Below are positions 51,936 to 60,246 of a stretch of 64,000 bases of DNA, piece by piece. A model generated the notes under the pieces. It did no database searches. It was not told the origin of the DNA and saw only the letters and a list, made by a program, of their open reading frames with translations. This DNA comes from Streptomyces sp. NBC_00457. GTDB lineage: Bacteria; Actinomycetota; Actinomycetes; Streptomycetales; Streptomycetaceae. Each line of letters starts with the position of its first letter. Position 1 is the stretch's first letter. The translations under genes and the position numbers were made by a program. Where the stretch lies: contig NZ_CP107905.1 of NCBI RefSeq assembly GCF_036014015.1, positions 1,488,001 through 1,552,000 of the forward strand. Reading direction: 5' to 3'.

Positions 51936-52720
51936 ACCATGACGAGATCAAGTCCTGCTGCGCCGACGCCTACTCCAAGGACGTCGTCGCCCTGCTGCTC
52001 GGCGAGTCCTACCATCCCGGCGGCGCCAGTCTGACAGGCCGCCTGGCCGACATCCTTGCTCTTGCTCCCGGCCTGCGCGTGCTGGACGTGGCCTCCGGCC
52101 GCGGCACCACGGCACTCCGGCTCGCCTACGCCCACGAGGTGCGGGTGGACGGCGTCGACTACGCACCCGCCAACACTGCCCTCGCCCAGGGGGCCGCCCG
52201 GGCCGCCGGCCTCGCCGACCGGGCCGTATTCGTCACTGGCGATGCCGAACACCTGCCGTACGAGGACGGGGTGTTCGATGCGGTGGTGTGCGAGTGCGCG
52301 CTGTGCACGTTCCCCGACAAGGCGCAGGCAGCCGCCGAGTTCGCCCGCGTACTCAAACTGGGCGGTCGCGTCGGCATCACGGACGTCACCGCTGACGCAC
52401 GTCGGCTGCCGCCCGAACTGCTTGGCCCGGTCGCCCGCATCGCCTGCGTGGCCGATGCCCGCCCCCTGGACGAGTACGCCGAGATTCTGGCCCGGGCCGG
52501 CCTGCGCGTCATGACCACCGAGCGCCACGATCAGACCATGCTCCGCATGATCGACCAGATCGAGGCGCGGCTGAACCTGTTGCGGATCACCGCCCCCACC
52601 CGCCTCGCCGACGCCGGCGCAGACCTCACCGCAGCCCCTCCCGTGCTCAGCGCAGCCCGTGCAGCGGTCGCGGAAGGCACGCTCGGCTACGCCCTACTGA
52701 CCGCGGCGAAATCCCCCTGA
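51932..52720 (+). CDS. ArsM-like SAM-dependent methyltransferase
   Basis: A 262-residue class I methyltransferase. The start MNHDEIKSCCADAYSKDVVALLLGESYHPGG carries a Cys pair; the SAM site is LRVLDVASGRGTTALRLAY, and a second Cys pair follows in VVCECALCTFPDKAQAAAEFARVL. Cys at these places is typical of arsenite-methyltransferase-like enzymes that bind soft metals or metalloids. GTG overlaps the radical SAM stop (GTGA), so the two enzymes act together. Confidence 0.88.
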   Translation: MNHDEIKSCCADAYSKDVVALLLGESYHPGGASLTGRLADILALAPGLRVLDVASGRGTTALRLAYAHEVRVDGVDYAPANTALAQGAARAAGLADRAVFVTGDAEHLPYEDGVFDAVVCECALCTFPDKAQAAAEFARVLKLGGRVGITDVTADARRLPPELLGPVARIACVADARPLDEYAEILARAGLRVMTTERHDQTMLRMIDQIEARLNLLRITAPTRLADAGADLTAAPPVLSAARAAVAEGTLGYALLTAAKSP

Positions 52721-52746
52721 CGGCCCCGCCTTCTACCCCGGGGTAC

Positions 52747-52760
52747 GTAAGCGCGCTCAC
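52747..52760. promoter_or_regulatory. GTGAGCGCGCTCAC palindrome, copy 3
   Basis: GTAAGCGCGCTCAC, one mismatch, 27 bp after the methyltransferase stop in a convergent intergenic gap; no gene starts beside it. Confidence 0.45.
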
Positions 52761-52856
52761 AGCACGGGGAAGGGGACGCCTAACCACGGGGCGGCGGACG
52801 GGGCCCCCGTTCCAGCGGCTATCGCCGCGGCATGCGTGCAGCGCACCTAGGCACGG

Positions 52857-53153
52857 CTACGGCCAGGCATCGGCTCCTCCACCCCGCCATTCGATCAATG
52901 GCGTAGCCCCGGCCTCCTCCGACTCCAGAACGATGCCCAGCCGGCGCACCACCGCCAGAACGTCCACCACGCCACGCGCCATGCCCACCAGCTCGCCCCT
53001 GACCGACACTTGGCGACCGCCGCTACCGAAAGGGCTGTGCACCACCACGGGAGCCGCCCGTCCCCGCTCGCCTCCCGGCGGCCGCGGGCAATCCCAGGGG
53101 CCCAGCCCCGGCCCTGCGGATCGTGTACGCCTCGTCATGGACGCGTCCGTCAT
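52857..53153 (-). CDS. small conserved hypothetical protein
   Basis: A 98-residue protein. The N-terminus is basic and Pro/Gly-rich; the C-terminal 60 residues look conserved (PVVVHSPFGSGGRQVSVRGELVGMARGVVDVLAVVRRLGIVLESEEAGATPLIEWRGGGADAWP), with a strand-helix-strand pattern. I do not know the family. GGGGAG precedes ATG 53153, and a perfect TTTTGCA-N3-TGCAAAA palindrome lies 54 bp upstream. Confidence 0.7.
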   Translation of the reverse strand: MTDASMTRRTRSAGPGLGPWDCPRPPGGERGRAAPVVVHSPFGSGGRQVSVRGELVGMARGVVDVLAVVRRLGIVLESEEAGATPLIEWRGGGADAWP

Positions 53154-53590
53154 GTACCGATGCTCTCCCCACGTGGTCATCCCACCCCACGACCGCTTCC
53201 AACAAGTTTTGCACAATGCAAAAGAGGTGCCGACCGACACGCACAGACAAGTGGGGCTCTTGGCCGGACGAACCTCGCGCGGCCCTGCGCGAGCCCTGTG
53301 GGCACCACAGCGGACATGGGTAGTTCTACGTCTCGCAGCCGTTGCCATCACGGGCAAGTAGCTGGTGCGAGCGACCGGGCTCGCGACCAGGAGACCGTCC
53401 TCCTCCGATCTGACGGTGGAAGACGGCCTCCTCCTGGCTGCTGATACAGCTCATCAATATCGCCGGCTTCTTCACCGCCTGCCCCCTGACCACCTCGCTG
53501 GTCCGCGCCGGATGGCTGGAGGCACAATCCGACCCCGACACGTCCCCTCACGCGGGCGGCCAGCCCGCGCATTGCGCGGATCGGGGCATT
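53154..53590. other. intergenic with one operator and a possible remnant
   Basis: Holds operator 1 at 53207. A forward frame near 53440-53560 reads LLIQLINIAGFFTACPLTTSLVRAGWLEAQSDPD, hydrophobic and protein-like, but has no start. No gene supported. Confidence 0.4.
53207..53223. promoter_or_regulatory. TTGCA-N3-TGCAA operator 1
   Basis: TTTTGCACAATGCAAAA, a perfect 17-bp palindrome with 3-base centre, 54 bp upstream of the hypothetical gene. Confidence 0.8.
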
Positions 53591-53603
53591 TTGCATAGTG
53601 CAA
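53591..53603. promoter_or_regulatory. TTGCA-N3-TGCAA operator 2
   Basis: TTGCATAGTGCAA, 79 bp upstream of the GlxA-like oxidase gene. Confidence 0.75.
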
Positions 53604-53681
53604 GCGAGTGGCCCGCCATGCGTCCCGGGCCGCAGAGGGTAGTCCTCGGTGGGACCGACCTGCCCACCGCGGAGGCACCCG

Positions 53682-55622
53682 ATGGCCCAGCGTCCCTCGC
53701 GTCCGACCACCCGCAAGACCCTGCTCGGTGTCGCAGCCGTGGTCGCCCTCGCGGCCCTCAATGCCCCGGCCGTGGCGGGCTTCGCCCAGCACGCCTACCA
53801 CCGCTACGAGATCAACCAGCCGGAGTACAAAGCGAAGTACGGCCACTGGGCACTCGCCTCGCTCCCGGAGAAGTACCAGCTCAACTCCATCCACGCGATC
53901 CTGCTGCACACCGGCAAGGTGCTGCTGATCGCCGGATCCGGCAACAGCGTGAAGCTGTTCGAGGGCGGAGCCTTCAAGAGCACCCTGTGGGACCCGGCCA
54001 CGGACACCTTCAAGAAGATCGACACCCCGGCCGACCTGTTCTGCGGCGGCCACGCCCAGCTCCCCGACGGCAAGATCCTCGTGGCCGGAGGCACCGCCCG
54101 CTACGAGGTCCTCGAAGGCGACGTGAAACGAGCCGGCGGCGCCATGCTGGTCAAGAACGAGGACCCGGACCGCGCCCGCACCTTCCCCAAAGGCACCCTC
54201 TTCCGCTCACCCTCCGGCGTGGAGTACCGCTCCCAGTTCCCCGTACGCGTACCCGCCGCGAAGAAGACACCCACCGGGCGGATCGGCCCCGTGAAGGTCA
54301 CCGCGAGCGAGGCCCGCGTCTTCGTCGAAGCGGTCGAGGAGGGACCGCTCGGCATCACCAACACCACCGAGCAGTACGCCATCGTCGGCCTGAAGGGCAA
54401 GGACGCCGGCAACCTCTACGGCATCGCCAACAAGCTCGGCCTCGACAAGAAGGACTTCCAAGGCATCAAGGACGCCTACGAGTTCGACCCGGTCACCGAG
54501 AAGTACACCAAGGTCGGCTCCATGAGAGAGGCCCGCTGGTACCCCACCCTCACCACCCTCTCCGACGGTCGCGTCCTCGCCGTCTCCGGCCTCGACGACA
54601 TCGGGCAGATCGTGCCCGGCAAGAACGAGATCTACGACCCGAGGACACAGACCTGGTCCCCGGCACCGACCCGCTACTTCCCCACCTACCCGTCCTTCTT
54701 CCTCACCGGCAAGCGGAAGATCTTCTACTCCGGCTCCAACGCCGGATACGGGCCCGCCGACAAAGGCCGAACCCCCGGCCTGTGGGACCTCAGGACCAAC
54801 GTCTTCACCCCTGTCCCCGGCCTGAAGGATCCGGACGTCCTGGAGACCTCCTCCTCGGTCCTGCTGCCGCCCGCGCAGGACAAGAAGGTCATGGTGCTGG
54901 GTGGCGGAGGCGTCGGCGAGTCCCGGGCGGCCACCTCCCGCACCGCGATCGTCGACCTCGACGCCGAGCACCCCGCCTTCACGACCGGCCCTCGCCTGCC
55001 GGAGAACACCCGCTACCTGAACAGCGTGCTCCTCCCGGACGACAAGGTGTTCACCACCGGCGGCAGCCACGACTACCGCGGCAAGGGCGCCAGCGACATC
55101 CTCAAGTCCCAGATCTACGACCCGGCCAAGAACATCTTCACGCCCGCCGCCGATCCCAGCGTCGGCCGCAACTACCACACCGAGGCCCTGCTGCTGCCCG
55201 ACGGCCGTGTCGCCGTCTTCGGCTCCGACCCCCTCTTCGCCGACAAGGCCGACTCACGCCCCGGCCACTTCGAGCAGCGCGTCGAGGTCTTCGCCCCGCC
55301 CTACCTGCACCACGGCGGCCGCCGCCCTGACCTGGCCCTCGGCGGCCGGACCGACGTCGACCACGGCAGCGAGGTCGTCCTGCACACCACCGACCCGGCC
55401 GGCATCAGCCGCGTGCGACTCATGCGCCCCGGATCCGCCACCCATGTCACGGACTTCGACCAGCGGTCGGTCGCCCTGGACATCACCCGGCGCGCAGGCG
55501 GCACGCTCACCGTCCGCGTGCCTGACGACGCCTCCCTCGTCCCACCCGGCTGGTACATGGCCGTCGCCGTCGACACGCGAGGTGTTCCGTCCCGCGCCGT
55601 CTGGATCCACGTGTTCGTGTGA
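53682..55622 (+). CDS. GlxA-like radical copper oxidase
   Basis: A 646-residue protein of the galactose-oxidase fold: membrane anchor/signal (KTLLGVAAVVALAALNAPAVAGF), kelch-type seven-blade propeller and a C-terminal Ig-like domain. Active-site residues are present: Cys in ADLFCGGHAQLPDG, Trp/Tyr in REARWYPTLTTLSDG, Tyr-His in GRNYHTEALLLPDG and the last His in GSATHVTDFDQRS. Length equals streptomycete GlxA, which acts with CslA in hyphal-tip glycan synthesis. No cslA is adjacent here, so this looks like a second copy. GGAGG precedes ATG 53682. Confidence 0.93.
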   Translation: MAQRPSRPTTRKTLLGVAAVVALAALNAPAVAGFAQHAYHRYEINQPEYKAKYGHWALASLPEKYQLNSIHAILLHTGKVLLIAGSGNSVKLFEGGAFKSTLWDPATDTFKKIDTPADLFCGGHAQLPDGKILVAGGTARYEVLEGDVKRAGGAMLVKNEDPDRARTFPKGTLFRSPSGVEYRSQFPVRVPAAKKTPTGRIGPVKVTASEARVFVEAVEEGPLGITNTTEQYAIVGLKGKDAGNLYGIANKLGLDKKDFQGIKDAYEFDPVTEKYTKVGSMREARWYPTLTTLSDGRVLAVSGLDDIGQIVPGKNEIYDPRTQTWSPAPTRYFPTYPSFFLTGKRKIFYSGSNAGYGPADKGRTPGLWDLRTNVFTPVPGLKDPDVLETSSSVLLPPAQDKKVMVLGGGGVGESRAATSRTAIVDLDAEHPAFTTGPRLPENTRYLNSVLLPDDKVFTTGGSHDYRGKGASDILKSQIYDPAKNIFTPAADPSVGRNYHTEALLLPDGRVAVFGSDPLFADKADSRPGHFEQRVEVFAPPYLHHGGRRPDLALGGRTDVDHGSEVVLHTTDPAGISRVRLMRPGSATHVTDFDQRSVALDITRRAGGTLTVRVPDDASLVPPGWYMAVAVDTRGVPSRAVWIHVFV

Positions 55623-55690
55623 GACGGCGCGCTCACCCCGGCCGCCGGACCCGAAGTACAACGGCCTGTGATGCACATCACGCACCCCAG

Positions 55691-55711
55691 TGCAAAATTT
55701 ACCCAGTGCAA
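55691..55711. promoter_or_regulatory. TTGCA-N3-TGCAA operator 3 (half-sites)
   Basis: Two right half-sites, AGTGCAAAA from 55690 and AGTGCAATG from 55706, spaced 16 bp, 64-84 bp upstream of the DUF4142 gene. Each has a poor left half. Confidence 0.5.
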
Positions 55712-55774
55712 TGATGCTTGGGTCCTGCGCACCCGTACTCCCTGACACACAGCTCGCTCACGTCAGGAGGCTCC

Positions 55775-56521
55775 ATGCCGATCTCCCGCAACAAGGCCGG
55801 GACGGTCTTCGTGTTCGGCGCGATGGGTCTGACCCTCGCCGCCCTCGCCTACCCCGCCATGCTCGGCATCGAGAACGCGGCGACGAACACGTCCCGCATC
55901 ATCGCCAACACCCCGTACGGCCCACTGACCGAGGCCGACCGTGACTTCGTCGTCAAGGTCCGCTCGGCCGGCCTGTGGGAGTACCCCTTGGGAGAGATGG
56001 CGATGGAGCGGGGCACCACGAAGGAGATGAAGGAGGCCGGCGAGCACCTGATCGTCGGGCACGCCGGGCTCGATGAGATGTGCCGGAAGATCGCACCGGA
56101 GCTGAACATCACCCTGCCCAACCAGGCAAGCCCTCAGCAACAGCAGTTCGTGGCGACCGTGGACTCCAAGAGCGGCCAGGAGTTCGACTCCACCGCCGTC
56201 AGCATCATGCGCGTCACCCACGGCCAGATCTTCCCCGCCATCGCCAAGATCCGCGCCAGCACCGAGAACGTCCTGGTCCGCCAGCTGGCCGACCTCGCCA
56301 ACGACACGGTTCTGGACCACATCACGGTCCTGGAGAACACCGGCATGGTCAACTACGAGCAGGTCAACTTCCAGCAGACGAGCCCGCCCAAGCTCCCCAA
56401 GGACCAGCTGACCCCGCCCCCCGCCCAGCCCGGTGCCCCGATGGTCGCTCTCACCCCGCGCCCGGACCTGGACGTCAACACCAGCTCCCCGACACCCACG
56501 CCCAACCCGACCATCGAGTGA
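55775..56521 (+). CDS. DUF4142 ferritin-like membrane-anchored protein
   Basis: A 248-residue protein: N-terminal TM/signal (AGTVFVFGAMGLTLAALAYPAML), then a DUF4142 four-helix domain (LTEADRDFVVKVRSAGLWEYPLGEMAMERGTTKEMKEAGEHLIVGHAGLDEMCRKIA ... ANDTVLDHITVLENTG) and a Pro/Thr-rich C-terminal tail that may span the wall. Function unknown; DUF4142 proteins are extracytoplasmic. GGAGG precedes ATG 55775. It is 152 bp behind the GlxA-like gene and has its own TGCAA half-sites. Confidence 0.9.
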   Translation: MPISRNKAGTVFVFGAMGLTLAALAYPAMLGIENAATNTSRIIANTPYGPLTEADRDFVVKVRSAGLWEYPLGEMAMERGTTKEMKEAGEHLIVGHAGLDEMCRKIAPELNITLPNQASPQQQQFVATVDSKSGQEFDSTAVSIMRVTHGQIFPAIAKIRASTENVLVRQLADLANDTVLDHITVLENTGMVNYEQVNFQQTSPPKLPKDQLTPPPAQPGAPMVALTPRPDLDVNTSSPTPTPNPTIE

Positions 56522-56542
56522 ACGGCGAGGCGGCGCAGCCTC

Positions 56543-57265
56543 TCACGGTCCAGCCGCGGAGGACGGGACGACAGGAGGGTCGGAGGCGGTGTGGGAGATC
56601 CGGTAGGAGCGTACGACCGCAATCACGCACGCGACGACGAGCGCGGCGACCCAGCCGCCCAGGTCGCGCAGAGGGCCCGAACGGGTCGCTCCGGCCTCCA
56701 CGCCGCGCGGCGGCACGCGCCCCTTCGAGTCGTACACGACGGCAATGGCATCGCCGGGTTGGGTGGTCTGCCCGCAGCCGCGCCAGATGCGGACGTGCAG
56801 CGGTACGCCGTCATGGTCAGCGACCGAGCAGAGGTAGCGGCCGCGACTGGAAACCGCTCCTGGTCCGCCCTCGACCGAGGTGACCACGGCGGATTCCACG
56901 CGCCCCCGCTCCGCCAGCACCAGGCCGACAGCCGCCTGAGGCGCCTGGAGGGCGAGGCAGGCTCCGAGCAGGGCGACGATCGCGATCAGCGCCCGGCCGG
57001 CCCGTACCACGCAGAGGTAGAGGGCGAGCGCGGCGGCACACGCCAGGCCGCCCTCGCCGTCCGCCAGCCCTGGAAGCCCGTACCAGGCACCGACGACCGC
57101 GACCCCGATGATCGCTCCCGCTCCCACGCATCCGGCGAGAAGCGCTTCGGTCGCCAGCCACCACGGCGGCAGGCCGACGAACTCGGCGGGCCCCCACACC
57201 GTGCTCCGCAGATGCGCCATCAGGTGCCGTTCCTGCATGGGCCGGGGAGGACGTCGTCGGCGCAT
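56543..57265 (-). CDS. DUF3592-like membrane protein
   Basis: A 240-residue protein with TM helices near 40-60, 65-80, 85-115 and 205-222 and a soluble loop between them (ESAVVTSVEGGPGAVSSRGRYLCSVADHDGVPLHVRIWRGCGQTTQPGDAIAVVYDSKGRVPPRG) of the DUF3592 type. GGGAGGGAG precedes ATG 57265. Convergent with the DUF4142 gene; operator 4 lies 125 bp upstream. Confidence 0.75.
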   Translation of the reverse strand: MRRRRPPRPMQERHLMAHLRSTVWGPAEFVGLPPWWLATEALLAGCVGAGAIIGVAVVGAWYGLPGLADGEGGLACAAALALYLCVVRAGRALIAIVALLGACLALQAPQAAVGLVLAERGRVESAVVTSVEGGPGAVSSRGRYLCSVADHDGVPLHVRIWRGCGQTTQPGDAIAVVYDSKGRVPPRGVEAGATRSGPLRDLGGWVAALVVACVIAVVRSYRISHTASDPPVVPSSAAGP

Positions 57266-57389
57266 GCGCGTCTCCCTCCCCTTCTCGGCGACCTTCAGCG
57301 TCTGCCGTCCTGGTGCGGCAGACGGCCGGTCCGCACTGCCTGCGCTGCCGGGATCAGGCAGCGAGACCACGGACCCCCGCACGATTCCC

Positions 57390-57402
57390 TTGCATTATGC
57401 AA
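57390..57402. promoter_or_regulatory. TTGCA-N3-TGCAA operator 4
   Basis: TTGCATTATGCAA, perfect 13-bp palindrome between the MarR stop and the DUF3592 gene it would control. Confidence 0.8.
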
Positions 57403-57451
57403 ACGCAGGGTGGAGAATAACAGCCCACATCCGACGGTGACGCCAGGCGGA

Positions 57452-57988
57452 TCAGGCGTCGCGGGCCGCCGGAACGTCCACCGCCCACCCCAGCGGGTGC
57501 GGTTCCGCATCGTCGAGCGCCGGCGCGAGAGGCTCTCCCCCGGCCTCGTTGAAGGCGGCAAGGGCCTCCATGAGCGCCAGCCGCTGGGTCGGGGTGAGCC
57601 GTTCGACGATGGCGGCGATCTCGGCGCGACGCCGGGCGGTGACGTCCTCGACCGTGCGTCGGCCTTCCCCGGTGAGCTGCAGCAGGGTCTCGCGGCGGTT
57701 GTCCGGATTGGCCTGCCGGTCGGCGAGGCCGGCCGCGATCAGCCGGTCGACCATCCGCATCGCCGTGGACGGCGCCACCTGGAGCAGGCCGGCGAGCGCG
57801 ACCAGCTTGGTCGCCCCGCGCGTGGACAGCACCACCAGCATTCTGAACTGCGGGAGCGTCACGCGTTCCTCGACCGCGGCAAGGGAACGGGCGGAGACCG
57901 CCACCAGCAGTCGCGACGCGGTCAGCACCGCACGGGTCACCACGTCAACATCGCCCATCGCCCCCGCGGGGGTCTCGCGCTCCGGCAT
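57452..57988 (-). CDS. MarR-family regulator, probable owner of the TTGCA-N3-TGCAA sites
   Basis: A 178-residue MarR protein: winged-helix core TLPQFRMLVVLSTRGATKLVALAGLLQVAPSTAMRMVDRLIAAGLADRQANPDNRRETLLQLTGEG, flanking dimer helices, and a C-terminal tail (residues 150-178) rich in Ala/Pro. No Cys, so redox sensing through thiols is excluded. The gene lies 34 bp behind the PP2C gene in the same direction, so operator 5 upstream of PP2C would give autoregulation. Confidence 0.92.
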   Translation of the reverse strand: MPERETPAGAMGDVDVVTRAVLTASRLLVAVSARSLAAVEERVTLPQFRMLVVLSTRGATKLVALAGLLQVAPSTAMRMVDRLIAAGLADRQANPDNRRETLLQLTGEGRRTVEDVTARRRAEIAAIVERLTPTQRLALMEALAAFNEAGGEPLAPALDDAEPHPLGWAVDVPAARDA

Positions 57989-58022
57989 ACGTCCTTTGTA
58001 CCGCGCCGAACTCCCTGCTCAC

Positions 58023-59111
58023 TCAGGCGATGGGAACAGATTTTCCTTCCTCATGACCGTGGTAGCGCAGCAGGAGCATCGCGGCGTCGTCGTGCGGTGG
58101 CCCGGCGGCATGCTGGGCGAGATCCGCGCGCAGGGCGTCCAGGGCGCGGTGCGCATCGGGATCCTTCAGCAGGTGCGCCCGCTCGCCGACGGAATAGAAG
58201 CGGCCGTCCTGGTCCCGGGCCTCGGTGACGCCGTCGGTGTACAGCAGGAGCTGCTCGCCGGGGGCGAAGTCCACCCGATACGGCTTCGGGCCCTCGCTCC
58301 CGTGTGCACCCAGCCCCAGCGGAAGCGCGTAGGCGGGCGGCTGCGGGAAGTCGACGGCGCCTTCCTTGCGTACGACCATCGGGGCCGGATGGCCGTAGTT
58401 GAGGAACACGGCCTCGTGGCGGGTGCCGATCTCGGCGAGGATCGCGGTGACGAACTTCTCGCCCTCCAACTCCCGGGCCACGCTGCGCTCCAGGCGCTCG
58501 CCGAGCCCCACCAGGTCCGGCTCGTCGTGCGCCGCCTCCCGGAACGCACCAAGGACGACAGCCGCCGTCTCCACCGCGGCAAGTCCCTTGCCCTGCACAT
58601 CGCCCACGATCACCCGGATGCCGTGCGGCGAGGCCACCACCTCGTACAGGTCCCCGCCGATGCGCGCCTCCGCGACAGCCGAGGTGTACGACACCGCCGC
58701 CTGCAACGGCCCCGCCGTCAGCGGCACCGGCCGCAGCAGCACCCGCTGAGCCACCTCCGCGATCGACCGGACACTGGCCAGCTCCCCTTCCCGGCGCGAA
58801 CGCATCACGGCCGCCGCGATACCGACGCCCGTCACGCCGGCCACCGAGGCCAGCGCGGTGAACCCCCGACGCTCCTCGAACAACCCGTCGTACAACCCGA
58901 GGGCCACGCACAGCACCATGGCCACCAGTCCGAACACCGCCGTACGACGCCATCCCCCGACCAGCCCGGAAAAGGCAGGCCCGAGCGAGACGAGCGGGAG
59001 AAACCCGACCCCCGGACCGGCCACGACATCCATCACCGCGACGATCGCCATCACCACCACCGGCATCCAGGACAGCACGGTCCAGCTCGATGGCGGTCTC
59101 TTGTCGGTCAT
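58023..59111 (-). CDS. membrane-bound PP2C/SpoIIE phosphatase
   Basis: A 362-residue protein. The N-terminal 100 residues hold about four TM segments (SWMPVVVMAIVAVMDVVAGPGVGFLPLVSLGPAF, AVFGLVAMVLCVALGLY, ALASVAGVTGVGIAAAV); the rest is a PP2C domain with GGDLYEVV, VGDVQGKGLAAVE, NYGHPAPMV, LYTDGVTEARD and HDDAAMLLLRY. A standard streptomycete SpoIIE-type phosphatase for anti-sigma-factor antagonists. Operonic with the MarR gene. Confidence 0.93.
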   Translation of the reverse strand: MTDKRPPSSWTVLSWMPVVVMAIVAVMDVVAGPGVGFLPLVSLGPAFSGLVGGWRRTAVFGLVAMVLCVALGLYDGLFEERRGFTALASVAGVTGVGIAAAVMRSRREGELASVRSIAEVAQRVLLRPVPLTAGPLQAAVSYTSAVAEARIGGDLYEVVASPHGIRVIVGDVQGKGLAAVETAAVVLGAFREAAHDEPDLVGLGERLERSVARELEGEKFVTAILAEIGTRHEAVFLNYGHPAPMVVRKEGAVDFPQPPAYALPLGLGAHGSEGPKPYRVDFAPGEQLLLYTDGVTEARDQDGRFYSVGERAHLLKDPDAHRALDALRADLAQHAAGPPHDDAAMLLLRYHGHEEGKSVPIA

Positions 59112-59179
59112 GTCGCACTCCAGCGGTGTCGCGGCGCTCGAGAGCCGCCCCTCGTCCCCACGGGCGCCCCTCCCCCACC

Positions 59180-59194
59180 TTTAGACTATGCAAA
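59180..59194. promoter_or_regulatory. TTGCA-N3-TGCAA operator 5 (imperfect)
   Basis: TTTAGACTATGCAAA: right half intact, left half altered. It lies between PP2C (69 bp) and the divergent nitroreductase gene (85 bp). Confidence 0.6.
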
Positions 59195-59279
59195 GGTGGC
59201 ATGCGCGAGGCGGCTCACAACCCCGGTCCTTTACCCAATCGAGGCCGAGAGCCGACATTCCCGACCCGCGGAGACGACC

Positions 59280-59801
59280 ATGACACACAGACAAACCACA
59301 CCTCGCCGCCCCCAACTCCCCACCGGATGGCGACGCCTGGCTCTGCGGCTGCCGATCCTGCTCTTCCGCGCGGGGCTGGGATCCCTCTTCGGAAAACGGC
59401 TGCTCCTGCTGCACCACGTCGGCCGCGTCAGCGGCCTGGACCGCAGGGTGGTCCTCGAAGTGGTGTCCTACGACCCGATCGGCGCAAGCTGGACCATCGC
59501 CTCCGGATTCGGGCCGAAGGCCGACTGGTACCAGAACCTGCACGCGCAACCGAAGACCCTCATCCAATTCGGCAACCGACCGCACGCCGTCACCGCCCAC
59601 TTCCCCACACCCGACGAAGGCGCCGGGATCATGGCCGACTACGCCCGGCGGCATCCCCGCACGACCCGCCGCCTGTGCGCATACATGGGCTTTCCCGTCG
59701 ACGGCAGCGAGGCGTCGTATCGCGAGGCTGGGCGGGACATCCCCTTCGTACGCCTCGACGCGTCCCTTGGACACCATCAGCACGGACGCCCGCGCGCGTG
59801 A
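59280..59801 (+). CDS. nitroreductase/deazaflavin-dependent (F420) oxidoreductase
   Basis: A 173-residue split-beta-barrel protein of the DDN type: LLLLHHVGRVSGLDRRVVLEVVSYD, WTIASGFGPKADWYQNLHAQPKTLIQFGNRPHAVTA, then RRHPRTTRRLCAYMGF. Family members bind F420 or bind lipids or quinones. A membrane-facing N-terminal helix (LALRLPILLFRAGLG) is present. It is divergent from PP2C across operator 5. Confidence 0.9.
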   Translation: MTHRQTTPRRPQLPTGWRRLALRLPILLFRAGLGSLFGKRLLLLHHVGRVSGLDRRVVLEVVSYDPIGASWTIASGFGPKADWYQNLHAQPKTLIQFGNRPHAVTAHFPTPDEGAGIMADYARRHPRTTRRLCAYMGFPVDGSEASYREAGRDIPFVRLDASLGHHQHGRPRA

Positions 59802-59851
59802 CGTCCCGGACGCGGTGTCCGGGGCGTCGGTGCCGCGGTGGCCGCTTTCCC

Positions 59852-60008
59852 TTACACCGCGGGGATGCCCTCCATGCCGGAGTCGGCGAAGGCGGAAGCC
59901 GTCGACCGTGCCGGAGACGGCGTTCTGCACGTAGAGGAACTTCTCGTCCTGTGTCACCGCCAGGTCGATGCCCCCTCGCCTCGGCACGAGGCGCACTGCC
60001 CGAGCCAT
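59852..60008 (-). pseudogene. beta-propeller lactonase remnant
   Basis: GGIDLAVTQDEKFLYVQNAVSGTVDGFRL, then in another frame FADSGMEGIPAV and a TAA: the last blade of a YkgB/lactonase-type propeller protein with an internal deletion. Its upstream region retains operator 6. Confidence 0.65.
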
Positions 60009-60055
60009 CGCAGGGAAGTGCGCAAAAAGCGGCCAGAGGGACTGGCGATCTCATT

Positions 60056-60068
60056 TTGCATCATGCAA
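60056..60068. promoter_or_regulatory. TTGCA-N3-TGCAA operator 6
   Basis: TTGCATCATGCAA, perfect; 48 bp before the lactonase remnant and 179 bp before the one-TM protein gene. Confidence 0.8.
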
Positions 60069-60246
60069 TGATCGAGCAGGGGGCCAGGCCGACGGCTGAT
60101 TGCCGTCCGGCGCCCACGAGTGACACCGGCAAGGTAAGCGGGACGGCGCATCGGCCGTCGGCGGGCTCCCCCGCCTCTTGTTGGTCCACCACCGCTGGAC
60201 CTCACGGCCAGGAGCCCGATACGCGAGGGTCAGGGAGACGGGGACC

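Noticed and set aside
52747..52760. Third GTGAGCGCGCTCAC-like copy as a promoter operator
   Set aside because: Listed as a site, but no gene starts near it; it lies between two convergent genes and may be chance or a relic, so it was not used as evidence for regulation.
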